From: Fimenecus sp051881415
Lineage (GTDB): Bacteria > Bacillota > Clostridia > Oscillospirales > Acutalibacteraceae
Length of the DNA stretch: 12,209 bases
Assembly (NCBI GenBank): GCA_051881415.1
Contig: JBJEPV010000072.1
Coordinates: 1-12,209, forward strand
Direction of reading: 5' to 3'
This document shows, piece by piece, positions 1 through 5,505 of this stretch. The translations under genes and the position numbers were made by a program. Under the pieces are notes generated by a model. The model was given only the letters and a program-made list of their open reading frames with translations. It was not told the DNA's origin and searched no databases. The stretch's first letter is position 1. Each line of letters starts with the position of its first letter.

Positions 1-95
1 CTCATCTCGCAAACATTTTGAAAATCATTTTAAAACACAGAAGCCGTAAAGTGTAGACAACAAAGTAAAACAAAACAGTTACGGAGGTTTTAAAA

Positions 96-464
96 ATGAA
101 AAAGAAAAACTTTGTTACTTTGATTGTCGGTGTGGTCGGCGGGCTTTTGTTCGCACTCGGTATGTGTATGTGCCTCGTTTCGGAATGGAACGCATTTACA
201 CCCGGTGTGGTGATTGCCTGTCTCGGTTTGCTGGTCGGCATTGTCCTGCTTTGCGTGCGTCGCCGTATGGACGGCAAACCGATGGTGCACATCAGCGGAA
301 AAACCGTCGGCACGGTGCTGTATGCCGTATTCAGCGCATTGGTTTTGGGCGTAGGTATGTGCATGGTGCTTGTGTGGAATATGTTGCTGTGGGGCATCGT
401 CGTCGGTGCGGTGGGCATTGTTCTGCTGCTGTGCTTAATTCCGATGGTCAAAGGCTTAAAATAA
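96..464 (+). CDS. Small four-helix membrane protein with internal duplication
   Basis: A 122-residue hydrophobic protein that I cannot name. A GGAGGT Shine-Dalgarno site lies about 8 bases before the ATG. After a basic start (MKKKN) there are four likely membrane helices, around residues 7-27, 34-53, 69-92 and 94-116. The protein looks like two copies of one hairpin: GMCMCLVSEW followed by a Gly/Val-rich helix, then a basic loop (RRRMDGKP), then GMCMVLVWNM followed by another such helix. The same pattern (GLCCVMVWAR) recurs in the 129-residue protein at 3394-3783. It is the first gene of a same-strand run leading into a two-component system, 17 bases before the next gene. Function is unknown; a role in the membrane linked to the downstream kinase is inference from position. 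Confidence 0.85.
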   Translation: MKKKNFVTLIVGVVGGLLFALGMCMCLVSEWNAFTPGVVIACLGLLVGIVLLCVRRRMDGKPMVHISGKTVGTVLYAVFSALVLGVGMCMVLVWNMLLWGIVVGAVGIVLLLCLIPMVKGLK

Positions 465-481
465 GAAAGAAGGAAATTTTG

Positions 482-700
482 ATGAAAGAATACAGATTAA
501 AAACGCCGAAGTGCGTGGAAAAAACGGTGGTCGGCGCATATAAAGCGATTGAAAACGGCGCGGTCGGCGCATACAAAAAAATTGAAACTGCCGCCGTGGA
601 CACCTATAAAAAGGTCGAGAAAAAGTTTGTGGATACCTTTTTAGAGGAAGTCCCCACATCGGAAGAGGAAAAAAATACGCAAACGCAAACAAAAATTTAA
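482..700 (+). CDS. Small protein of four 11-residue amphipathic repeats
   Basis: A 72-residue soluble protein with AAGGAA 7 bases before the ATG. Residues 12-55 are four back-to-back 11-residue units: VEKTVVGAYKA, IENGAVGAYKK, IETAAVDTYKK and VEKKFVDTFLE. Each has I/V-E at the start, a small/hydrophobic centre and an aromatic before the lysines. An 11-residue period fits three helical turns, the arrangement known from alpha-synuclein, LEA and perilipin-type lipid-surface helices, so a membrane-surface helix is a reasonable inference. The tail (about residues 56-72) is acidic then polar and looks disordered. There is no signal peptide and no membrane span. It lies between the small membrane protein and the response regulator. 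Similar short proteins occur in Clostridia as far as I recall, but I know no function. Confidence 0.85.
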   Translation: MKEYRLKTPKCVEKTVVGAYKAIENGAVGAYKKIETAAVDTYKKVEKKFVDTFLEEVPTSEEEKNTQTQTKI

Positions 701-708
701 CATTTGTG

Positions 709-717
709 TGCTACAAT
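709..717 (+). promoter_or_regulatory. Candidate extended -10 promoter for the response regulator
   Basis: The 49-base gap before the regulator holds TGCTACAAT, an extended -10 element (TG-n-TACAAT). No good -35 box is visible 17 bases upstream, which extended -10 promoters can tolerate. If used, it would start RNA near 724 and allow the two-component pair to be expressed apart from the two small genes upstream. The gap shows no terminator hairpin, so read-through from upstream is also likely. Confidence 0.4.
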
Positions 718-749
718 ACCGATAAAGTTTTCGGTAGAGGTGTGTGCCT

Positions 750-1421
750 GTGTTTAAAATTCTTGTTCTTGAAGATGACCGTGCGCTCAATTCGTCCGTT
801 TGCGCATTTTTACGGCAAAACGGTTTTGAGGCGGTCGGCTGTTTCTATGCGGACGAAGCGTATGACGCGATGTATGAAAATCTGTTTGACTTGATTTTGT
901 CGGACATTATGCTGCCCGAGGTGGACGGTTTTGCATTCGCCGAAACCGTGCGCAAGCTCAACCGCGAGATTCCGATTTTATTTATGACCGCACGGGACGA
1001 TTTTGCCGCAAAACAGCGCGGCTACCGTGCGGGCATAGACGATTATATGGTCAAACCCATTGATTTGGACGAATTGCTTTTGCGCATCGGTGCGCTTTTG
1101 CGCCGTGCCAAAATCGCCGCAGAACGCACCTTGCGCGTCGGAGATTTTTCTATGGATATGGACGAGCGTACTGCATATTTGAACGGCACGGAAATTCCTT
1201 TGACCGCGCGGGAGTTCAATCTGCTTTATAAGTTGCTGTCTTACCCGAAAAAGACCTTTACCCGCGCACAGCTGATGGACGAATTTTGGGATGCAGACTC
1301 GGACGCAGGCCCGCGCACGGTGGATGTGTATATGACGAAACTGCGCAGTAAGTTGAGCGACTGCAAGGATTTTGAATTGGTGACCGTGCATGGGCTCGGC
1401 TATAAGGCGGTGCTCAAATGA
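750..1421 (+). CDS. OmpR-family response regulator
   Basis: A DNA-binding response regulator of 223 residues. The receiver domain (about 1-118) has the acidic pair D9/D10, phospho-acceptor D52 in LILSDIMLP, T80 in FMTARDD and K102 in MVKPID. The winged-helix OmpR/PhoB domain (about 128-222) shows LTAREFNLLYKLL, the RTVDVYMTKLR recognition helix and the closing HGLGYKAV hairpin. Two GTG starts are possible, at 744 and 750. I chose 750 because the GAGGTG site (737-742) is 7 bases from it but only 1 base from 744. The stop overlaps the kinase start as ATGA, so the two are translationally coupled. It is expected to be phosphorylated by the kinase and to act on nearby membrane genes, though no target site could be assigned. 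Confidence 0.95.
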   Translation: MFKILVLEDDRALNSSVCAFLRQNGFEAVGCFYADEAYDAMYENLFDLILSDIMLPEVDGFAFAETVRKLNREIPILFMTARDDFAAKQRGYRAGIDDYMVKPIDLDELLLRIGALLRRAKIAAERTLRVGDFSMDMDERTAYLNGTEIPLTAREFNLLYKLLSYPKKTFTRAQLMDEFWDADSDAGPRTVDVYMTKLRSKLSDCKDFELVTVHGLGYKAVLK

Positions 1422-2482
1422 ATCGAAAACAGCAACTGCGCCGATTTTTCGGCGAAATGCACTCGTATATTTACACCTACCTGCTTTTCTTTATGCTGAG
1501 TGCCTTTACGGTCACTTGCTCCTTTTTGCTGTTCTTTCATTCCGCAGGGGAATTGTCTGCCGCTGAGGTGCGCGCCGCCGCCCCGATGACATTTGTCAAT
1601 GTTTTGCTGATTACGGCGATATTCGTGGCAGTCAATGCGGTGCGCCGCAAAATCACGGTAGACAGACCCGTCCGCCAAATTCAAGACGCTCTCCAAAAAA
1701 TCACGAACGGAGATTTTTCGGTGCGGTTGGACACACGCGGCTGTAATGCTGCTTTTGCCGAAATTATGGAGAGTATCAATGTGATGACGGCCGAGCTTTC
1801 GGGCGTGGAAACCTTGCGCACGGATTTTATTGCCGATGTATCGCACGAAATGAAAACGCCGCTTGCCGTCATCGGGAACTACGGCACCTTACTGCAAAGC
1901 AAAGATTTGACTGAGAAAGACCGAATGGCATATGCCAAAACCGTTACGGACGCCGCCCGCCGTTTGGCGGATTTAATGACAAACATTTTAAAACTCAATC
2001 GATTGGAAAATCAGCAGATTTACCCGCAAGCACAGCCCTTTGATTTGGGGGAACAGCTTTGCGAGGCCGTTTTGCAGTTTGAAAGCGTTTGGGAGCAGGA
2101 AGTTATTACTTTGGAAACCGACATTCCCGACGGAATTTCGGTTTGCGCCGACAAATCGCTTTTAGAACCGGTGTGGAGCAATCTTTTATCCAATGCCTTT
2201 AAATTTACGCCTGCGCACGGCACGGTGCGTGTGACGCTTGCGGCAGACGATACCTTTGCCGTGGTGACCGTCGCCGACACGGGTTGCGGTATGACGCCGC
2301 AGGTCGGCGCGCATATATTTGAAAAGTTTTATCAGGGCGACACCTCCCGCGCCACGCAGGGCAACGGCTTGGGGCTGGCACTTGTCAAACGGATTATGGA
2401 TATTACGGGCGGAGAGATTTCCGTCAGCAGTGCCGTCGGCGAGGGGAGTACCTTTACCGTGAAACTGCGCAGGAACTTATAA
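1418..2482 (+). CDS. Sensor histidine kinase with minimal extracellular loop
   Basis: A 354-residue membrane histidine kinase, partner of the overlapping response regulator. Two membrane helices (about 19-41 and 58-75) are separated by only about 16 residues, so there is no extracellular sensor domain. A HAMP-like linker (about 76-130) follows. The dimerisation/phosphotransfer helix has the phospho-acceptor H143 in DVSHEMKTPL. The ATPase domain shows the N box (NLLSNAFKF, about 255-263), G1 (DTGCGM, 287-292), the F box (FEKFYQ, 301-306) and G2 (GNGLGLAL, 315-322). All catalytic motifs are intact. The lack of a sensor domain resembles intramembrane-sensing kinases, which often listen to a partner membrane protein. 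The multi-helix protein starting 2 bases after the stop is the obvious partner candidate, by inference. Confidence 0.95.
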   Translation: MNRKQQLRRFFGEMHSYIYTYLLFFMLSAFTVTCSFLLFFHSAGELSAAEVRAAAPMTFVNVLLITAIFVAVNAVRRKITVDRPVRQIQDALQKITNGDFSVRLDTRGCNAAFAEIMESINVMTAELSGVETLRTDFIADVSHEMKTPLAVIGNYGTLLQSKDLTEKDRMAYAKTVTDAARRLADLMTNILKLNRLENQQIYPQAQPFDLGEQLCEAVLQFESVWEQEVITLETDIPDGISVCADKSLLEPVWSNLLSNAFKFTPAHGTVRVTLAADDTFAVVTVADTGCGMTPQVGAHIFEKFYQGDTSRATQGNGLGLALVKRIMDITGGEISVSSAVGEGSTFTVKLRRNL

Positions 2483-2483
2483 T

Positions 2484-3416
2484 ATGCAGACGAAAACGAA
2501 ATGGAAAAAGATTTTGTATCCACCTGTGCCGTTGTTGCTTTTGCTGACTGTGATTTCCGCCGTCGCGTTGTTCACCGTATTTTACTGTCGCGCGGACGAA
2601 CATCCGCTTGCCTATGGGGCATATGTGCTGTCTACGTATACGCTGACTGCCGATGTTGCGGCGGCAATCCGTATCGGGAAAACCGTAACCATACGGCTTC
2701 GGCAAAGTAAGCATATTGCCGCCTATTTTACCCGGGCGGATTTGCGGGTGCGCATCTCGTTGTATTGCGGCACGGCGGTGAATCTTGCCTATGCGGTGTT
2801 CAATTTGGGCGCAGGGATTTTGTACCGTTCCGTTTGGCTCGGGTCGGTGGCAATCTATTATATACTTTTGGTGCTCATACGCTTTTTGCTGATACGCGAT
2901 GACCGTGCCGTCCGCAAATGTGCCGCCGAAACCCAAGTTTCCTTTTGGCAAAGCTATCGCCGATGCGGCGGAATTCTGTTGGGGCTGAATTTTGTCATCA
3001 GCGGTATGGTGTTTCAAATGATTGCACAAAAGCAGGGAGCCGCTTACCCGGGGTATGTGATATATGCGTCGGCGGCGTACACCTTTTACCGTTTGATTGC
3101 CGCTTTTGTGAAAATCAGGAAAATCCGCAAAATGCAAAATCCGATTTTATCGGCGGCAAAGTTGGTCGATTTGTGTATTGCCCTGATGGCGCTGTTTTCC
3201 CTGCAAATCGCTATGCTTACGGCATTCGATGCCGATATGCCGCAAAATACACAGCGGTGGCTGAATATCGTTTCGGGTGCGGCGGTGTGTGTACTTGTTA
3301 TTTGTATTGCTTTGTATATGCTGATTCGTGCAACCCAAAACATAAATTCTGCGGCGTTGTCTGCGCAACCCACAAAATCGGAGGAAGTCGACTATGGAAA
3401 AACCGAACACATTTGA
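2484..3416 (+). CDS. Eight-helix membrane protein of unknown function
   Basis: A 310-residue integral membrane protein following the kinase after a single base; AGGAA lies 8 bases before the ATG. About eight hydrophobic segments are visible, near 13-33, 43-62, 92-113, 116-136, 162-180, 188-209, 226-246 and 259-281. A basic loop (IRKIRKMQ, 211-218) and a polar C-terminal tail (about 283-310) probably face the cytoplasm. I see no ATP-binding, permease or protease signature and cannot place it in a named family. Tight spacing to the two-component genes, and a 23-base overlap with the next gene, suggest one transcript and a shared role. It could be the input partner of the short-loop kinase, or its output. 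Confidence 0.85.
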   Translation: MQTKTKWKKILYPPVPLLLLLTVISAVALFTVFYCRADEHPLAYGAYVLSTYTLTADVAAAIRIGKTVTIRLRQSKHIAAYFTRADLRVRISLYCGTAVNLAYAVFNLGAGILYRSVWLGSVAIYYILLVLIRFLLIRDDRAVRKCAAETQVSFWQSYRRCGGILLGLNFVISGMVFQMIAQKQGAAYPGYVIYASAAYTFYRLIAAFVKIRKIRKMQNPILSAAKLVDLCIALMALFSLQIAMLTAFDADMPQNTQRWLNIVSGAAVCVLVICIALYMLIRATQNINSAALSAQPTKSEEVDYGKTEHI

Positions 3417-3783
3417 ATATACCTATTCTGCCCCACAACAGGCGGAAATCAAAAAAATCCGCGAAAAATATTTGCCGAAAGCAGAACGCGAAGATAAGTT
3501 GGAACAACTGCGACGGCTCGACCGCAGTGTTGAACGCCCGGGGATGATTGCCGCGCTGACGCTTGGCATTGTCGGCATGCTCATTTTCGGAACAGGGTTG
3601 TGCTGTGTGATGGTTTGGGCGCGGTTTGTGCTGGGTGTGGCGGTGGGCACCGTCGGGATTGCTGTGGCGGCAGTTGCCTATCCCGTTTATAAACGCATCC
3701 ATGCAGAACGGCGCCGCAAAGTAGCCCCGCTGATTTTAAAACTGACCGAGGAATTGGAAAATCCGATAACAAACAGCAAATAA
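3394..3783 (+). CDS. Membrane protein with N-terminal helix and two-helix core
   Basis: A 129-residue protein. The ATG lies inside the end of the previous gene, preceded by a strong GGAGGA site, so coupled translation is likely. Residues 1-48 are charged and probably helical (QQAEIKKIREKYLPKAERE, then LEQLRRLDRSVERPG). Two membrane helices follow (about 51-72 and 76-98), with GLCCVMVWAR at their joint. A basic then acidic tail closes the protein (KRIHAERRRK, LTEELENP). The YTYSAP-QAEIKKIREKYLP plus LDRSV arrangement matches small conserved proteins I have seen in many Clostridia, annotated only as hypothetical. Its two-helix core resembles both halves of the protein at 96-464, which places related modules at both ends of this cluster. 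Function unknown. Confidence 0.88.
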   Translation: MEKPNTFEYTYSAPQQAEIKKIREKYLPKAEREDKLEQLRRLDRSVERPGMIAALTLGIVGMLIFGTGLCCVMVWARFVLGVAVGTVGIAVAAVAYPVYKRIHAERRRKVAPLILKLTEELENPITNSK

Positions 3784-3891
3784 AAAAAACAGGCTGTGTA
3801 ACAGCCTGCATACTCCCTCAGTCGCCGTTCGGCGACAGCTCCCTCACAGAGGGAGCGGAAAAGGTGAAAAAACAGGCTGTGTAACAGCCTG
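3784..3891. repeat. 25-bp direct repeat flanking a palindromic repeat unit
   Basis: An identical 25-base stretch, A6 followed by CAGGCTGTGTAACAGCCTG, occurs at 3784-3808 and 3867-3891. Between the copies, 3813-3856 is a palindromic unit: GTCGCC-GTTC-GGCGAC (3821-3836) followed by GCTCCCTC-ACA-GAGGGAGC (3838-3856). The motif CTCCCTC occurs twice (3813-3819 and 3839-3845), and both copies can pair with GAGGGAG at 3849-3855, so two exclusive folds exist. The unit resembles CTCCCTCAGTC...GAGGGAGC repeats that I recall scattered in Faecalibacterium and related genomes. It has no coding capacity and may be a MITE-like element. Confidence 0.75.
3790..3808 (-). terminator. Minus-strand terminator hairpin, first copy
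   Basis: The 8-bp stem CAGGCTGT / ACAGCCTG has a 3-base loop. On the minus strand it is followed by eight Ts, a good intrinsic terminator; on the plus strand no T run follows. It would stop minus-strand RNA arriving from the ABC operon side. Confidence 0.6.
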
Positions 3892-3896
3892 TTTTT
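3873..3896. terminator. Bidirectional terminator, second copy
   Basis: The same 8-bp hairpin as at 3790-3808. Here it is followed by TTTTT on the plus strand and preceded by A6, giving T6 on the minus strand. It can therefore end the two-component cluster and also minus-strand RNA. It directly abuts the left flank of the insertion sequence. Confidence 0.8.
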
Positions 3897-3923
3897 ATTG
3901 GTGTCTTTAGACGTGGAAATAAA

Positions 3924-3942
3924 CCCCCGGTTCTACCGGGGG
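3924..3942 (+). repeat. IS left-end hairpin
   Basis: The stem CCCCCGGT / ACCGGGGG (8 bp) has loop TCT and lies near the left tip. In the IS200/IS605 family such a hairpin is the TnpA recognition structure in single-stranded DNA. It may also slow transcription entering from outside. Confidence 0.7.
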
Positions 3943-3999
3943 AGGGAAAAGAGCGGAGCGACAACAAGAGCGGCGAGCTTGATGCGAGCCGAAAAGACG

Positions 4000-4028
4000 T
4001 TGGCAAAAATTAAACCTCCTCGTATAAT
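4000..4028 (+). promoter_or_regulatory. tnpA: tnpA sigma-A promoter
   Basis: TTGGCA (4000-4005), a 17-base spacer and TATAAT (4023-4028) form a near-consensus promoter, predicting a start near 4035, about 42 bases before the tnpA ATG. The spacer contains CCTCCT (4015-4020), complementary to the tnpA Shine-Dalgarno site. That complement would not be included in RNA made from this promoter. Confidence 0.75.
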
Positions 4029-4076
4029 AGCAGTGGTTTGGCGACCGCATTGCTAAAGAACAAGGAGGAATAATAA

Positions 4077-4553
4077 ATGAAAAATAACAACAACGAAATC
4101 AGAAGTTCAGCACACTCAAAATACAGATGTCAGTATCATATCGTTTTCGCACCGAAGTATAGGAGAAAAGCGATATACGGAGAACTGAAAAAAGATATCG
4201 GCGAAATATTGAGAAAACTGTGTATGCAAAAAGGCGTGGACATCATCGAGGCAGAGGCTTGTCCTGACCATATACACATGCTGGTGAGTATCCCACCGCA
4301 CATAAGTGTAGCACAATTTATGGGATATCTCAAGGGAAAAAGCAGTTTGATGATTTTCGACCGACACGCAAATTTAAAATACAAGTACGGTTCTCGCAAT
4401 TTTTGGTGTAGAGGATACTACGTAGACACGGTCGGTCGAAATAAAAAGGCAATAGCGGAATATATCCGCAATCAGTTAGAAGAAGATTACGCCGCAGACC
4501 AAATTTCACTCAAAGAGTACATAGACCCGTTTACGGGTAGCAAGAATAAATAA
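4077..4553 (+). CDS. tnpA: IS200/IS605-family TnpA transposase (HUH, Y1)
   Basis: A 158-residue transposase of normal length for the family. It cuts and rejoins single-stranded DNA at the element ends through a 5'-phosphotyrosine link. The N-terminal strand CQYHIVFAPKYRR, the HUH pair H65/H67 in CPDHIHMLV, the FMGYLKGKSS segment and FWCRGYYVDTVG are all present. The nucleophile is probably Y129, with Q133 as metal ligand, in EYIRNQ. No residue looks lost, so the enzyme may be active. AAGGAGG lies about 8 bases before the ATG. No tnpB or omega-RNA gene follows, which places it in the IS200 group. Confidence 0.96.
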   Translation: MKNNNNEIRSSAHSKYRCQYHIVFAPKYRRKAIYGELKKDIGEILRKLCMQKGVDIIEAEACPDHIHMLVSIPPHISVAQFMGYLKGKSSLMIFDRHANLKYKYGSRNFWCRGYYVDTVGRNKKAIAEYIRNQLEEDYAADQISLKEYIDPFTGSKNK

Positions 4554-4565
4554 GCAAAAAACAAA

Positions 4566-4585
4566 CAGCCGCACGTGAGCGGCTG
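4566..4585 (+). other. tnpA: Hairpin just after tnpA
   Basis: CAGCCGC / GCGGCTG (7-bp stem, 6-base loop) begins 12 bases after the tnpA stop. No T run follows, so it may protect the mRNA end or act as a weak terminator rather than a classic intrinsic one. Confidence 0.45.
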
Positions 4586-4618
4586 CTTGAGATAGTAATG
4601 CGGTGCTAAACTTTCAGT

Positions 4619-4662
4619 GCCCCTTTCAGGGGCTAAGCCAGTATTCGCCCCTTATAGGGGCG
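4619..4662 (+). repeat. Two related hairpins in the IS right end
   Basis: Two hairpins with nearly the same stem lie 12 bases apart: GCCCCT-TTC-AGGGGC (4619-4633) and CGCCCCT-TAT-AGGGGCG (4646-4662). They lie between tnpA and the terminal hairpin. The stems share GCCCCT/AGGGGC, so cross-pairing is possible. They may be subterminal structures used in transposition or RNA-end structures; the role is not known. Confidence 0.55.
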
Positions 4663-4668
4663 GTGCAT

Positions 4669-4688
4669 ACCACCAGTTTACTGGTGGT
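4669..4688 (+). repeat. IS right-end hairpin
   Basis: ACCACCAG-TTTA-CTGGTGGT is a perfect 8-bp stem close to the right tip. It is the likely TnpA-bound right-end structure. The 3' cleavage site should lie a few bases further on, in TATGATTATACC. Confidence 0.65.
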
Positions 4689-4704
4689 TATGATTATACC
4701 TTTT

Positions 4705-5505
4705 TTATTCTTCCGACAACAGCATTCTGTCATTGTCGAGCACCTTGCCCGCTTTTTCTTTATAGGCTTCCAAAAGCTCGGGCAAAGTCATTTTTTCGCG
4801 CGCCTCGCCTTGCAAATCGAGGACGATTTTGCCGCTTGCCAGCATAATCGTGCGGTTGCCCGTTTGCAACGCTTGGTTGATATTGTGGGTAATCATCATC
4901 GTGGTGATGTTGTGTTCTTTCACAATCTCTTTGGTAATCTTCATCACCTTTTGCGCCGTGACGGGGTCCAGTGCGGCGGTGTGTTCGTCCAAAAGCAGTA
5001 ATTTCGGCGTGACCATCGTGCTCATTAAGAGCGTCACCGCCTGCCGTTGCCCGCCCGACAACTGCCCCATTTTGGTGCGCATACGGTTTTCCAAGCCCAT
5101 ATCGAGTTTTTCGAGTTTTTCGCGGAAATAGTCCATATCCTTTTTGCGGTGCGCCGACGAAAGAATGTTGCGCGTCGCCTTTGCGTAGGCGAGCGACATA
5201 TTTTCTTCCACGGTAAGGTCGGGCGCGGTGCCCTTCATGGGGTCTTGAAAAATGCGTCCGATGTTTTTGGCGCGGATATGCTCTTTTTGATAGGTGATGT
5301 TTTCGTTATCGAGCAAAATTTTCCCGCTGTCACAGAGAAAAGTGCCTGCCACCGCGTTAAACAGCGTGGATTTGCCCGCGCCGTTTGAGCCGATAACCGT
5401 CACAAAATCGCCGTCCTGCAAATGCAGCGAAAGGTCTGAAAGTGCGGTGTGCTCGTTGGGCGTGCCTTTTAAAAAGGTTTTGGTGATATGTTGCACATCA
5501 AGCAT
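4705..5505 (-). CDS. ABC transporter ATP-binding protein (TrpZ-like)
   Basis: The 266-residue ATPase of an amino-acid-type importer (COG1101-like). It shows Walker A GSNGAGKST (39-47), the Q loop at Q87 (FQDPMKG), signature LSGGQRQ (149-155), Walker B LLLLDE (169-174), and switch histidine H207 (ITHN). DEHTAALDP after Walker B is typical of this family. The start is the ATG at 5505 because GGGAGG lies 9 bases upstream. An earlier in-frame start at 5583 would add 26 residues inside the permease gene and has no family support. It overlaps the permease end by 8 bases. It is the last gene of the operon. Its natural terminator appears to have been moved away by the insertion sequence. Confidence 0.95.
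   Translation of the reverse strand: MLDVQHITKTFLKGTPNEHTALSDLSLHLQDGDFVTVIGSNGAGKSTLFNAVAGTFLCDSGKILLDNENITYQKEHIRAKNIGRIFQDPMKGTAPDLTVEENMSLAYAKATRNILSSAHRKKDMDYFREKLEKLDMGLENRMRTKMGQLSGGQRQAVTLLMSTMVTPKLLLLDEHTAALDPVTAQKVMKITKEIVKEHNITTMMITHNINQALQTGNRTIMLASGKIVLDLQGEAREKMTLPELLEAYKEKAGKVLDNDRMLLSEE

Larger units (their letters stand above)
3897..4700 (+). mobile_element. IS200-type insertion sequence (tnpA only)
   Basis: A complete-looking single-gene element with a HUH Y1 transposase and no tnpB. It is bounded by a left hairpin (3924-3942) and a right hairpin (4669-4688), as expected for a single-strand transposon without inverted-repeat ends or target duplication. The exact tips are not determined. 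I set them from the T-rich flanks: GTTTTT on the left and TTTTTTATTC on the right could join to rebuild an uninterrupted terminator tail running into the ABC gene stop. Allow about 10 bases of error at each side. It sits between convergent operons and disrupts no gene. Confidence 0.8.

Noticed and set aside
1..95. Promoter for the first gene
   Set aside because: TTGAAA at 18-23 has no -10 at a workable distance; the promoter may lie before the window.
2..451. 149-codon open frame on the minus strand opposite the first gene
   Set aside because: Thr/Pro/His-rich composition typical of an antisense shadow; no ribosome-binding site, and the plus-strand gene has a clear one and membrane helices.
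2454..3137. 227-codon minus-strand frame opposite the eight-helix protein
   Set aside because: His/Arg/Gln-rich with no domain sense; it lies opposite a tightly packed plus-strand operon gene.
4619..4688. Short repeats spaced like a CRISPR array
   Set aside because: Each unit is its own hairpin with different sequence and only two share a stem; they belong to the IS right end.
4566..4704. An omega-RNA or tnpB remnant after tnpA
   Set aside because: Only about 150 bases remain, with hairpins and no coding frame resembling TnpB; the IS200 group naturally lacks it.
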